Assembly: GCA_902826155.1 (NCBI GenBank) | Contig: CADEDU010000020.1 | Span: forward strand, 52,302 to 93,249 | Source: an uncultured beta proteobacterium | GTDB taxonomy: Bacteria; Pseudomonadota; Gammaproteobacteria; Burkholderiales; SG8-39 | DNA length: 40,948 bases | Direction of reading: 5' to 3' | Shown: positions 25,926 to 34,621 of the stretch, one piece after another | How positions within the stretch are numbered: the first letter of the stretch is position 1 | Layout: every line of letters starts with the position of its first letter | Position numbers and translations under genes: made by a program | The notes under the pieces: model-generated | Databases searched by the model: none | What the model was told of the DNA's origin: nothing | Seen by the model: the letters and a program-made list of their open reading frames with translations, nothing else

Positions 25926-26582
25926 ATGACCCCAAGAATCCGTCGGCAGCAGGCCGGCTTCACCCTCGTAGAAATCGCGATCGTGCTGGTCATCATCGGG
26001 CTGCTCCTGGGCGGCATCCTGAAGGGTCAGGAAATGATCACGCAGGCACGGATCAAGAACGTCGTGAACGACTTCAACGGCGTGACTGCCGCGTACTTTT
26101 CCTATCAGGATCGCTACAAGGCGATTCCTGGTGACGATCAACAAGCAATCGCGCGGTGGCCCATTGCGAACTTTCCTGGCATGACCGCCGGCGACGGCAA
26201 CGGCGTGGTGGCGGGCCTCTACAACGACCCACCGAACACCAACGAAGCCAATCGCTTCTGGTTTCACTTGCGCGCGGCGGGTTTTGTGCCCGGCCCGACG
26301 GCAAACCTTCCAGCCGCTACCAACCCGTCGAACGCCGTCGGTGGCATCGTTGGTGTACAGAATAGCCCGCTGAATATGACAGGTCTGTCGATCTGCTCGG
26401 CGAACGTACCCGACAAGATCGCCTCTGCAGTGGACACGCAGATCGACGATCAAGCTTCGACAACAGGCAGCCTGCGCGCGCTACTGCAAACGACCGCGAA
26501 CCAAGCTGCGACCGGCGCTCCGACCGGCCCCAACTACCAGGAAACCGGCAACAACCAGTACGTGCTCTGCAAGAGCATCTAA
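25926..26582 (+). CDS. Type IV prepilin, candidate major subunit (pilin A)
   Basis: A 218-residue prepilin. The leader is 11 residues and basic, cleavage follows Gly11, and the mature N-terminus FTLVEIAIVLVIIGLLLGGI has Glu16 at position 5 as expected. A shared body follows: LKGQEMITQARIK, YQDRYKAIPGDD, a Gly/Asp-rich GDGNGV and FWFHLRAAGF, then two late cysteines (ICSANVP and YVLCKSI) that could form the C-terminal disulfide loop. The frame is open from 25824, but the GAGGAG site fixes the ATG at 25926. A strong sigma-54 promoter and a terminator enclose this gene alone, as expected for an abundant pilin. Shaft identity is inferred. Confidence 0.85.
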   Translation: MTPRIRRQQAGFTLVEIAIVLVIIGLLLGGILKGQEMITQARIKNVVNDFNGVTAAYFSYQDRYKAIPGDDQQAIARWPIANFPGMTAGDGNGVVAGLYNDPPNTNEANRFWFHLRAAGFVPGPTANLPAATNPSNAVGGIVGVQNSPLNMTGLSICSANVPDKIASAVDTQIDDQASTTGSLRALLQTTANQAATGAPTGPNYQETGNNQYVLCKSI

Positions 26583-26598
26583 CCAGACCGCTCCTCGG

Positions 26599-26624
26599 AA
26601 AAAGCCCGCTTCGGCGGGCTTTTT
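26599..26624 (+). terminator. Intrinsic terminator after pilin A
   Basis: A perfect 6-bp GC stem GCCCGC/GCGGGC (26604-26609 and 26614-26619) with a TTCG loop, flanked by five As before and five Ts after. The A/T tails extend the stem and make it able to work in both directions. It separates the two pilin genes. Confidence 0.92.
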
Positions 26625-26702
26625 CATTTGGTGCGTGATCCAGTTCATCCTGGTGGAGGATCGCGTTAGCGGATCATCGTGCGGGGTTACAAGAACGCAC
26701 CG

Positions 26703-27446
26703 ATGAATACTCCTCGCCGAAAACTGATCAACGCTTCCTCCGGCTTCACGCTGCTCGAGACGACGGTCGTCCTGCTGCTCGCCGGATTTCTCGTATCCGG
26801 CGTCCTCAAGGGTCAAGAGCTCGTGGGCAACGCGCGCGCCAAGGCCATCGTCAACGATCTGCACGGCGTCAACTCAGCGGCGCTGGCGTATTTCGATCGT
26901 TATCGATATTGGCCAGGTGATGATCCCAATGCCGGCGGCGCCCTGGGACGCTGGAGCGTCTTCGGCGCCAAGGGCGGTAACGGTGATGGCGTCATCGGCG
27001 GCAAATATCACGACACCGCCCCGCCAGGAGATCCTGCAACGACGCTCAACGTGGTCAATGGCAACGGTGAGTCGCTCAATTTCTGGTGGCACCTTCGCAT
27101 CGCCGGATTTGCAAGCGGCCCTCTCTCAGGGCCCGGCGCCGCCTCGCAACCGACCATGCCAAGCGGGGGCGTGATGGGAGTCCAAACCGGCGAGCCCGGG
27201 TTGGCTGCGGTCGGCTTCTTTACCGGCCTCATCGCGTGCGTGAGCAATGTTCCGGAGCGAATCGCTGTCGCGATCGATGGCCAGCTCGACGATCAACGTC
27301 CCAATGGCGGCATGGTGCGCGGACTGCTCCAACCAAACGACGGAACGGTCAACCCGCCACTGGCGGTCACCGACGGTTCGCTGACGAACTACGTCGAGAC
27401 GGGCAACGGTCAATTCGTGATGTGTCGCGCGCTGCAGTGGAGTTAA
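26703..27446 (+). CDS. Type IV prepilin (pilin B), paralogue of pilin A
   Basis: A 247-residue prepilin with a 14-residue leader, cleavage after Gly14 and a mature start FTLLETTVVLLLAGFLVSGV with Glu19 at position 5. It shares LKGQELVGNARAK, YFDRYRYWPGDD, GNGDGVIGG, FWWHLRIAGF, CVSNVPERIAVAIDGQLDDQ and a late ETGNGQFVMC with pilin A, so the two are tandem duplicates that have diverged. The frame opens at GTG 26679; the ATG at 26703 gives a normal leader and is preferred. It lies beyond the terminator and has no visible sigma-54 motif, so it is probably expressed separately. Confidence 0.82.
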   Translation: MNTPRRKLINASSGFTLLETTVVLLLAGFLVSGVLKGQELVGNARAKAIVNDLHGVNSAALAYFDRYRYWPGDDPNAGGALGRWSVFGAKGGNGDGVIGGKYHDTAPPGDPATTLNVVNGNGESLNFWWHLRIAGFASGPLSGPGAASQPTMPSGGVMGVQTGEPGLAAVGFFTGLIACVSNVPERIAVAIDGQLDDQRPNGGMVRGLLQPNDGTVNPPLAVTDGSLTNYVETGNGQFVMCRALQWS

Positions 27447-27472
27447 GCGCAGACACTCCGACTCACCGTTCA

Positions 27473-27510
27473 AGAATTCGCCCTGGTGCACAGAATTCGC
27501 GCTAGTGCAC
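27473..27510. repeat. Two abutting 19-bp direct repeats at the antiporter stop
   Basis: AGAATTCGCCCTGGTGCAC (27473-27491) is followed directly by AGAATTCGCGCTAGTGCAC (27492-27510), differing at two of 19 positions. The second unit contains the last codons and stop (TAG, read on the minus strand at 27504-27502) of the antiporter gene; the other copy lacks the stop. It looks like a recent local duplication between convergent genes. Confidence 0.85.
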
Positions 27511-29478
27511 ACCCTGAATGAGGCATAGCTCGCCCGCAGCGACCGCCTCGGCATCACCCATCAGAACCACCACATCGCCCGCCTCGAGCCTCAGCCCGCG
27601 CTGTGGTACGTCGATACGCTGACCAGTCCGGCGCACCGACGTCACCTTCGCGCGGCAACGCTCGACATCGAGTTCGGCGATCGACTTGCCGATGGCAAAT
27701 GAACCATCGCTCAGCGTCACGGCGTGCAGGTGCGGATGATCGGCCTCGTCCAGCAATGACGTATCGTCGCTTTCCCCGTGAAAGAACCCGCGCAGGGATT
27801 CGTAGCGCCCATCGCGAATCACGCGCAGCTGGTGCAATACCTTGCGCACCGGCACCCCGACCATCACCAGCGCGTGCGAAGCCAGCATCAGGCTCGACTC
27901 GAACGTATCAGGCACGACCTCGGTGGCACCGGCGGCCTTCAACTGATCGAGATACGCATCGTCCATGGTGCGCACGATCACCGGTACGTCGGGCCGGGCT
28001 GCCCGCGCGTGAGCGACGATCTTCAGCGCCATCGTCGGATCGGCGAACGTGACCACCACTGCCGCGGCACGCGACAGCCCGGCTGCAACCAGTATTTCGC
28101 GACGCGACGCATCGCCGAAGACGACCGGATCACCCGCCGCGCCGGCCTCGCGGATGCGCATCGGATCCATGTCCAACGCGACGTAGCGAACGCCGAGCTG
28201 ATCGAGAAATCGCGCGATGGCTTGACCCGTGCGCCCGTAGCCGCACAGCACGATGTGCTGCTCGACACCGAATGAGCGGATCGCGAGCTGATGCAGCGCG
28301 AGCGAGCGATTCATCCACTCCGAACGAACCAGCCGCAGCGCGATCCGATCGCTGTGCTGTACCAGCAGCGGGCCCACCAGCATCGTGAGAAGCACGCTGG
28401 CGACGACCGGTTGCAGCAACTCAGGCGCGGCCAGATTGCTCGACACCGCCACCGTCGCCAGGATCAGGCTGAACTCACCGCCGGGGGCCAATGCCAATGC
28501 CGTTCGAACCGCCACACCCGAGTCGCCGGCAAACCAGCGCGACAATCCCCAGACGATGGCGATCTTGATAAGCAGCTGCCCCAGCACCAGCAGCACCAGC
28601 AATGCCGCTTCGCTCACCACGATCGACAGGTCCAGCTGCGTACCCACGGTGAGAAAGAACAGGCCGAGAAACACTTCGCGAAATGGCCGGATGTCCTCCT
28701 CGACCTGGTGGCGATATTCGGTCTCGGAGATCAGCACGCCCGCAACGAACGCGCCCAACGCGAGCGTCAACCCGGCCCAGTGGGTCAGCCAGGCCGCTCC
28801 CAGCGTGACCAGCAGGACATTGACGATGAACAGCTCGTTGGATTGCCGTGCAGCGACGAAGTGGAACCAGGTGCGCATCAGCTTCTGACCCACCAGCAGG
28901 ATGACCGCCAGCACCAGCGCTGCCTTGGCGAGCGCCCATCCGAGGGTTGCGCCAAGTTGATCGGAGGACCCGGCGATCGCCGGAATCAGGATGAGCAGCG
29001 GAACCACGGCAAGATCCTGGAACAGCAGCACGCCGAACGCCTGCCGCCCATAGGCGGTTTCCAGCTCGCGCCGATCGGCGAGCAGCCGCATGACGATTGC
29101 CGTGGAGGACATCGCGATCATCGCCCCGATCACGGCCGCGATCTGCCAGCTCGCCTCGGTGAGCAGCTTGAATGTCAGCCCGATCGCGATCGCGGTCAGA
29201 CCAAACTGCAATCCGCCCAGTCCGAGCACCAGGCCGCGCATTTGCACCAGCCGCGGCAGACTGAATTCCAGGCCGATCGAGAACAGCAGGAACACCGTCC
29301 CGAACTCGGCAAGGTGCGAGATCTGCGTGCTGTTGGCCACCAACCCCAACCCATTGGAACCGACCAGCACACCGATGATCAGATAGACCGTCAGCGCGGG
29401 CAGGCGCAGCCACCTGAACGCGATCAGCCCGATCACGCTCAGCGCAAGCAACGCAACGACGAGTCCGAAGGCATCCAT
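27502..29478 (-). CDS. KefB/KefC-type CPA2 cation/proton antiporter with RCK domains
   Basis: A 658-residue transporter. The N-terminal ~390 residues carry about twelve hydrophobic helices of the Na+/H+ exchanger fold (for example LRLPALTVYLIIGVLVG and LLFSIGLEFSLPRL). A TrkA-N/RCK_N NAD-binding domain follows with HIVLCGYGRTGQAIARFL and ALDMDP, and then a TrkA-C domain (IGKSIAELDV, LEAGDVVVLMG). This is the glutathione-gated potassium efflux architecture; the transported ion is not certain. The frame is open upstream to 29835 inside kdsD, but MDAFGLVVALL at 29478 is the natural start. It is divergent from kdsD, a common betaproteobacterial neighbour. Confidence 0.9.
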   Translation of the reverse strand: MDAFGLVVALLALSVIGLIAFRWLRLPALTVYLIIGVLVGSNGLGLVANSTQISHLAEFGTVFLLFSIGLEFSLPRLVQMRGLVLGLGGLQFGLTAIAIGLTFKLLTEASWQIAAVIGAMIAMSSTAIVMRLLADRRELETAYGRQAFGVLLFQDLAVVPLLILIPAIAGSSDQLGATLGWALAKAALVLAVILLVGQKLMRTWFHFVAARQSNELFIVNVLLVTLGAAWLTHWAGLTLALGAFVAGVLISETEYRHQVEEDIRPFREVFLGLFFLTVGTQLDLSIVVSEAALLVLLVLGQLLIKIAIVWGLSRWFAGDSGVAVRTALALAPGGEFSLILATVAVSSNLAAPELLQPVVASVLLTMLVGPLLVQHSDRIALRLVRSEWMNRSLALHQLAIRSFGVEQHIVLCGYGRTGQAIARFLDQLGVRYVALDMDPMRIREAGAAGDPVVFGDASRREILVAAGLSRAAAVVVTFADPTMALKIVAHARAARPDVPVIVRTMDDAYLDQLKAAGATEVVPDTFESSLMLASHALVMVGVPVRKVLHQLRVIRDGRYESLRGFFHGESDDTSLLDEADHPHLHAVTLSDGSFAIGKSIAELDVERCRAKVTSVRRTGQRIDVPQRGLRLEAGDVVVLMGDAEAVAAGELCLIQGVH

Positions 29479-29536
29479 GCGACGATCACTGCCTCGATTG
29501 AGCGCAACTTCGTGGCGAAAAAGTGCGCAAACCGCT

Positions 29537-29550
29537 TTGTTATACTGCCT
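29537..29550. promoter_or_regulatory. Extended -10 shared by divergent kdsD and antiporter genes
   Basis: TTGTTATACTGCCT contains TGT-TATACT on the plus strand (TATACT 29541-29546) and TATAAC on the minus strand, so one element could serve both directions. Plus-strand transcription would start near 29553, at or next to the kdsD ATG at 29554. No good -35 is seen. The same 14-mer lies upstream of the secretin gene. Confidence 0.45.
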
Positions 29551-29553
29551 CGC

Positions 29554-30561
29554 ATGATCGCGGTAAGTTCCCCATCGAATCAAGCAGACGTGCGCCGCAC
29601 TCCTTCGCTTGCGCTGGCGCGCGAAGTGCTCGAAGTCGAGGCCGCAGCAGTACGCGCCCTGGCGTCGCGACTGGGCGAATCGTTCACCGCCGCGGCCAAC
29701 CTGATTCTGGGCTGCACCGGCCGCGTCGCGGTGAGCGGCATCGGCAAGTCCGGACACATCGCCCGCAAGATCGCATCGACGCTCGCCAGCACCGGAACGC
29801 CCGCCTTGTTCGTGCATCCTGCCGAAGCGGGTCACGGCGATCTGGGCATGATCACCGGCGACGATGTGTTCATCGCGATCTCCTACGCCGGCGAAAGCGA
29901 GGAGCTCACCCGCATCGTCCCGGTGCTCAAGCGGCTCGGCATCAAGCTCATCGCCATGACCGGGAACGCCGACTCGACCCTCGGACGCCAGGCCGACGTG
30001 TGCCTGGATGCCTACGTCGAGAAGGAAGCCTGCCCGCTCAATCTCGCACCCACGGCGAGCACCACGGCAACCCTGGCGTTGGGCGATGCGCTCGCGCTGG
30101 TGCTGCTCGATGCACGCGGATTCACCGCTGACGACTTCGCGCGCTCACATCCGGGCGGATCTCTGGGGCGGCGCCTGCTGGTACGGGTTGCCGACGTGAT
30201 GCGCTCGGGCGACGCCATCCCGCGCGTGCCCGGCCAAACCAAGCTGCTCGATGCGATGCTCGAGATCTCGCGCAAAGGCATGGGCATGACCGCAGTGGTC
30301 GACGACGCGGGAGCATTGCAAGGCGTGTTCACCGACGGAGATCTGCGGCGTGCGATCGAGCGTGGCGTCGATTTCCGCGTGACGCCGATCGAGCAGGTCA
30401 TGACGCGCACACCACGGACCATCGCCGAGCAGGCCCTGGCCGTGAACGCCGTGCAGTTGATGGAGGAGTTCCGCATCACCGAACTGCTGGTCGTGGACAG
30501 CAGCGCCCGGCTCGTCGGTGCGCTCAACATGCACGACCTGCTTCGCGCCAAACTGTATTGA
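29554..30561 (+). CDS. kdsD: Arabinose-5-phosphate isomerase
   Basis: Interconverts ribulose 5-phosphate and arabinose 5-phosphate, the first step towards KDO for lipopolysaccharide. The 335-residue product has an N-terminal SIS sugar-isomerase domain (GIGKSGHIARKIASTLASTGTPALFVHPAEAGHGDLG) and two C-terminal CBS domains (VADVMRSGDAIP and VMTRTPRTI). The reading frame continues far upstream through the antiporter antisense strand, which is not coding; alignment of EVLEVEAAAV with the E. coli N-terminus supports ATG 29554. There is no leader with a ribosome-binding site and a -10 lies only seven bases upstream, so the transcript may be leaderless. Confidence 0.96.
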   Translation: MIAVSSPSNQADVRRTPSLALAREVLEVEAAAVRALASRLGESFTAAANLILGCTGRVAVSGIGKSGHIARKIASTLASTGTPALFVHPAEAGHGDLGMITGDDVFIAISYAGESEELTRIVPVLKRLGIKLIAMTGNADSTLGRQADVCLDAYVEKEACPLNLAPTASTTATLALGDALALVLLDARGFTADDFARSHPGGSLGRRLLVRVADVMRSGDAIPRVPGQTKLLDAMLEISRKGMGMTAVVDDAGALQGVFTDGDLRRAIERGVDFRVTPIEQVMTRTPRTIAEQALAVNAVQLMEEFRITELLVVDSSARLVGALNMHDLLRAKLY

Positions 30562-30566
30562 CGCTG

Positions 30567-31106
30567 ATGAGCAACGGCGATCCTCACCCAGCCGAGGCGC
30601 GCGCGCGTGACGTGCGTCTGATGGGCTTCGACGTCGACGGCGTGATGACCGACGGCACACTGTACTTTCTGGAATCGGGCGAGGAGATCAAGGCGTTCAA
30701 CGTGCTCGACGGTCACGGCATCAAGATGCTTGCCGAGTCCGGTGTCACGGTGGCGGTCGTATCGGCACGGCGCTCCAACGCGGTCGATCGGCGCGCGCGC
30801 AGCCTGGGCATCGAGCACGTGTTGCAAGGCATCGAAGGCAAGCGCGAGGCGTTCGGGCGCTTGGCGGCGCAACTGGGCATCCGGCTCGAGGCGTGCGGAT
30901 TCATTGGTGACGACGTGCTCGATCTGCCGCTGCTGCGCAGCGTGCGGTTCGCCGCGAGCGTGCCCAATGCGCCGGCCTTCGTGCGCGAGCACGTGCACTT
31001 CGTAACGCAGCAGGCCGGGGGACGCGGCGCGGTGCGCGAGTTATGCGAGTTCGTGATGAACGCGCAAGGCACGCTCACCCAGGCGTTGCGGCGCTACCTG
31101 CCATGA
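30567..31106 (+). CDS. kdsC: KDO-8-phosphate phosphatase
   Basis: Removes phosphate from KDO-8-phosphate in the cytoplasm. A 179-residue HAD-superfamily enzyme of the small tetrameric C0 type: motif I is GFDVDGVMTDG, motif II VVSARRS, and the late GDDVLDLPLL gives the metal-binding acidic pair. It follows kdsD immediately. A TTG at 30558 overlapping the kdsD stop is an alternative start; I prefer the ATG at 30567, which loses only three residues. It overlaps lptC by ATGA, so kdsD-kdsC-lptC-lptA form one operon. Confidence 0.95.
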   Translation: MSNGDPHPAEARARDVRLMGFDVDGVMTDGTLYFLESGEEIKAFNVLDGHGIKMLAESGVTVAVVSARRSNAVDRRARSLGIEHVLQGIEGKREAFGRLAAQLGIRLEACGFIGDDVLDLPLLRSVRFAASVPNAPAFVREHVHFVTQQAGGRGAVRELCEFVMNAQGTLTQALRRYLP

Positions 31107-31678
31107 GATCGCGGCTCAGCCAGTTGTTCCCGGTGCTGCTGGTGCTCGGATTGGCGCTCGCAACGCTGTGGCTCGAACGGCTGGTGCAGCTGTCGCCGGT
31201 TCCGCGCAAGGACGCAACCCGCCACGAACCCGATTTCATCGTCGAGGAGTTCACGCTCACACGCATGAGCCCTCGCGGCAAACCTGAAACGGCGTTGACT
31301 GCGCCGAAGATGCTACATTTCCCCGATGATCAGTCGACGCTGCTCGAGCAGCCTCGCTATCAGCAGCACTCGGAGGACCGGCCGGCATTGCGAGTCGTCG
31401 GTGACAAGGGATCGGTAAGCAAGGACGGAGAGATTGTCCGCGTCGAGGGCAACGTGGTGGTCACGCGCGAGGGCGAAAAAGGTCGACCGGAGCTGCAGAT
31501 GACGACGAGCTCGCTCGAGATCGATCCGAAGAACGAGATCGCCCGGACCAACGAGGCCGTCACGATCACCGAGGGCGAGTCAGTGCTGCGCGGCATCGGC
31601 ATGTTCGTCAACGGCAAGACACGCGAATTCGAACTGCACAGCCGCGTGCAGGGAACCTATCCCCCGCAGAAACGATGA
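31103..31678 (+). CDS. lptC: LptC, inner-membrane LPS transport protein
   Basis: The bitopic component of the LptB2FG-C complex that receives lipopolysaccharide and passes it to LptA. The 191-residue protein has one N-terminal helix (LFPVLLVLGLALATLWLE) and a periplasmic beta-jellyroll with FIVEEFTLTRMSPRGKPETAL and a later VEGNVVVTREG repeat. ATG 31103 overlaps the kdsC stop, and its own stop overlaps lptA. An in-frame extension upstream to 31043 lies inside kdsC and is rejected. Confidence 0.93.
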   Translation: MRSRLSQLFPVLLVLGLALATLWLERLVQLSPVPRKDATRHEPDFIVEEFTLTRMSPRGKPETALTAPKMLHFPDDQSTLLEQPRYQQHSEDRPALRVVGDKGSVSKDGEIVRVEGNVVVTREGEKGRPELQMTTSSLEIDPKNEIARTNEAVTITEGESVLRGIGMFVNGKTREFELHSRVQGTYPPQKR

Positions 31679-32268
31679 ATGCCTCGACCTTTCGTAGCGT
31701 TCGCACGCTGCTGACGGTGGTAGCGTGCAGTTGCGCCCTGCCCGCCTTCGCCGAAAAGGCCGATCGCGGCAAGCCGATCAACGTCGAGGCTGATCGCATG
31801 ACGGCAGACGATGCCAAGCAGGTCGCGGTGTTCGAAGGCCGCGTGGTCCTGGTGCAGGGCTCGTTCACGCTGCGCGCCGACCGGCTGACCATCCGCCAGG
31901 ACAAGGACGGCGCCAAGTACGGAGTGGCAGTGGGCAAGCCGGCCACGTTCCGCGAAAAGCGCGATGGCGTCGAGGAGTGGATCGACGGCGAAGCCGATCG
32001 CATCGAGTACGACGGCAAGCTGGAAAAGGTGGAACTGTTCAATCGCGCGCGGCTGTGGCGCGACAAGGACGAAGTCCGCGGCAACTACATCTCGTACGAC
32101 CAGAAGACCGAGTTCTTCCAGGTGCAGCACTCCAAGGAGAGCCCCGGCGGCGGCGAGGCCGGGCGCGTCCGGGCCATACTGCAGCCCAAGCCCAAACCCG
32201 CGGCGCCCGAGCCGGCCGCCCCGGGGGTCGAACTGCAGCCGAGCACCGCGCTGCCCAATCCACGTTGA
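31675..32268 (+). CDS. lptA: LptA, periplasmic LPS bridge protein
   Basis: A 197-residue exported protein that polymerises into the jellyroll bridge carrying LPS across the periplasm. It has a signal peptide ending AFA near residue 26, then PINVEADRMTADDAKQVAVF and FEGRVVLVQGSFTLRADRLTI, the OstA/LptA repeats. The C-terminus ends in a Pro/Ala-rich tail (KPKPAAPEPAAPG) that is often variable. It overlaps lptC by ATGA and is followed by lptB after 68 bases. Confidence 0.94.
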   Translation: MNASTFRSVRTLLTVVACSCALPAFAEKADRGKPINVEADRMTADDAKQVAVFEGRVVLVQGSFTLRADRLTIRQDKDGAKYGVAVGKPATFREKRDGVEEWIDGEADRIEYDGKLEKVELFNRARLWRDKDEVRGNYISYDQKTEFFQVQHSKESPGGGEAGRVRAILQPKPKPAAPEPAAPGVELQPSTALPNPR

Positions 32269-32336
32269 CATGCGCCGTGCCGCGCTGAACCGAGCCCAGG
32301 CACGCGCACCGTTGCACCATCGAACCACGAACCGCT

Positions 32337-33059
32337 GTGAGCCGTCTGCACGTCGAGAATCTGAAGAAGCGCTATAAGAAGCGCACGGTAGTCCACGACG
32401 TTTCGCTCGATCTGGAAAGCGGCGAAGTGGTGGGCCTGCTCGGTCCGAACGGCGCGGGCAAGACCACTTGCTTTTACATGATCGTCGGCCTGGTCAGCGC
32501 CGATGACGGACGGATCGTCGTCGACAGCGTGGACATGACCCACCTGCCGATCCACCGCCGGGCGCGCCTGGGGTTATCGTACCTGCCGCAGGAAGCCTCG
32601 GTGTTTCGCAAGCTCACGGTCGAAGAGAACGTGCGCGCGGTGCTCGAGCTCATGTCGCTCACCGAGAGCGAGATCGTGCAACGCCTGGATCAGCTGCTGG
32701 CCGACCTGCACATCCAGCACCTGCGCAAGGCGACTGCGCTGTCGCTCTCGGGCGGGGAGCGGCGCCGGGTTGAAATCGCACGTGCATTAGCCACACAACC
32801 GCGATTTATTCTGCTCGATGAGCCGTTCGCCGGCGTGGACCCGATCGCAGTCCTGGAGATTCAAAAGATCATCCGCTTCCTGCGGGAGCGTAGTATTGGC
32901 GTCCTGATCACCGACCACAATGTCCGGGAAACCCTCGGTATCTGCGACCGCGCCTACATCATCAACGAAGGCAGCGTTTTGGCGGCCGGCCACCCCGATG
33001 AAATCGTTCACAATGAAAGCGTCCGTCGGGTCTACCTGGGTGAGAACTTTCGCCTGTAA
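32337..33059 (+). CDS. lptB: LptB, ATPase of the LPS exporter
   Basis: The cytoplasmic ATPase that drives LPS extraction through LptFG. The 240 residues contain Walker [10 protein letters not shown], signature [15 protein letters not shown] and Walker [14 protein letters not shown], with the H-loop TDHNV and the family-typical [16 protein letters not shown]. It begins at a GTG ([14 protein letters not shown]). LptF and LptG are not in the window, as is usual, since they are encoded elsewhere. Confidence 0.97.
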   Translation: MSRLHVENLKKRYKKRTVVHDVSLDLESGEVVGLLGPNGAGKTTCFYMIVGLVSADDGRIVVDSVDMTHLPIHRRARLGLSYLPQEASVFRKLTVEENVRAVLELMSLTESEIVQRLDQLLADLHIQHLRKATALSLSGGERRRVEIARALATQPRFILLDEPFAGVDPIAVLEIQKIIRFLRERSIGVLITDHNVRETLGICDRAYIINEGSVLAAGHPDEIVHNESVRRVYLGENFRL

Positions 33060-33120
33060 GCGGCTACTCAACATGTCGGGCCATTGAAGGCAGGGCCCCG
33101 ATAGGCCGTTAATTATCAGG

Positions 33121-34560
33121 ATGAAGCAGACCCTACAACTACGCGTCTCCCAGCAGCTGACGCTCACCCCCCAGTTGCAGCAGTCGATCCGACTGCTGCA
33201 GTTGTCGACGGTCGAGCTCAATCAGGAACTCGAACGGTTCCTGGCTGACAACCCGCTGCTCGAGGCCGAGGACCACGAACCGCAAGGACAGGCGCCTGCG
33301 CTGTTGCCAGGTCAGTCCTCCACATCGACTGAAGCGCCGGCCGAAGGGCCGGCCGCCGCATCCGAAGGCGAAGCGCGCGACGACGCCCCGCAAAATCAGT
33401 CCGAGGATTGGTTCGAAGTCGGCCGAGGCGGACAGCGCGATGAAGACGATTCCGACGAGCCGCAGGTCGCCGCCGAATCGGAATCGCTGCGCAATCACTT
33501 GATGCGCCAGGTCACCGAACTCAAGATCTCGCGGCGCGATCGCGCGCTGGTCGAAGTGCTGATCGATTCCCTGGACGACGACGGCTACCTGCGCCAGTCG
33601 ATGGAAGAGATCGCCGAGATGCTGCCGGCCGATCTCGATATCGATCCGCAGGAGATCGCGGTCGCGCTGCGCCATCTGCAGGGCCTGGAACCGGCCGGCG
33701 TCGGGGCCCGCTCGCTTGCCGAGTGCCTGGAGATCCAACTACTGGGAACCGTTGCCGATTCGCGCACGCGCGAGCTGGCGCTGATGATCGTGCGGCACCA
33801 CCTGCAGGATCTGGGCGCCCGCGACTTCAACAAACTCAAACGCGCGCTGCGCTGCGAAGACAATGCGCTGCGCCTGGCGCAGAAGCTGATCCAGTCGCTC
33901 AACCCGCGCCCCGGTGGCAGTTTCGGCGCCACTGATACGCGCTACGTGGTTCCCGACGTCATCGTGCGCAAAGTGCGCAATGTCTGGATCGCTTCGCTCA
34001 ACCCCGATGCGATGCCCAAGCTACGCATCAATCATTTGTACGCGCAGGTCCTGCAAGGTCAGCGTAACGGCTCGGGCGCGCAGATGTCGCAGCAGCTGCA
34101 GGAGGCGCGTTGGCTGATCAAGAACGTGCAACAGCGCTTCGAGACGATCCAGCGCGTGTCGCAGGCCATCGTCGACCGGCAACGCCACTTCTTCGATCAT
34201 GGCGATGTCGCGATGCGGCCGCTCGTGCTGCGCGAGATCGCCGAGATTCTCGGGCTGCACGAATCGACCGTGTCGCGGGTGACCACGCAGAAATTCATGG
34301 CCACCCCGCGCGGGGTGTACGAACTCAAGTACTTCTTCGGCAGCCACGTGTCCACCGACACCGGCGGCGCCTGCTCGGCCACGGCGATTCGCGCACTAAT
34401 TCGTCAATTGATCGCAGCCGAGGATGACAAGAAGCCGTTGTCCGATAGTAGGATCGCGGAAATACTAGGCGAACAAGGAATAGTGGTCGCGCGGCGCACC
34501 ATCGCGAAATACCGCGAGTCGCTGCAGATCCCGGCGGTCAATCTGCGCAAGTCGTTGTAG
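33121..34560 (+). CDS. rpoN: RNA polymerase sigma-54 factor
   Basis: The 479-residue sigma factor for -24/-12 promoters. Region I is Gln/Leu-rich (LRVSQQLTLTPQLQQSIRLL), an acidic spacer follows at about 55-120, the core-binding region contains HLQGLEPAGVGARSLAECL, and the C-terminus has the helix-turn-helix HESTVSRVTTQKF and the RpoN box ARRTIAKYRE at 457-466. It sits between lptB and hpf as in many proteobacteria. It is directly relevant here because the window also encodes a sigma-54 activator (2690) and has a sigma-54 promoter (25854). Confidence 0.98.
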   Translation: MKQTLQLRVSQQLTLTPQLQQSIRLLQLSTVELNQELERFLADNPLLEAEDHEPQGQAPALLPGQSSTSTEAPAEGPAAASEGEARDDAPQNQSEDWFEVGRGGQRDEDDSDEPQVAAESESLRNHLMRQVTELKISRRDRALVEVLIDSLDDDGYLRQSMEEIAEMLPADLDIDPQEIAVALRHLQGLEPAGVGARSLAECLEIQLLGTVADSRTRELALMIVRHHLQDLGARDFNKLKRALRCEDNALRLAQKLIQSLNPRPGGSFGATDTRYVVPDVIVRKVRNVWIASLNPDAMPKLRINHLYAQVLQGQRNGSGAQMSQQLQEARWLIKNVQQRFETIQRVSQAIVDRQRHFFDHGDVAMRPLVLREIAEILGLHESTVSRVTTQKFMATPRGVYELKYFFGSHVSTDTGGACSATAIRALIRQLIAAEDDKKPLSDSRIAEILGEQGIVVARRTIAKYRESLQIPAVNLRKSL

Positions 34561-34621
34561 CGTCGGCCACTGCCTGTCCGTGCCGGCGCGCCGCGATGCG
34601 CGCAATTTCACGGAGGGCAGC

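Noticed and set aside
28291..29553. Upstream in-frame extension of kdsD by about 421 codons
   Set aside because: It is the antisense strand of the antiporter gene and has the same Gln/Arg/His-rich composition; the SIS domain begins after 29554.
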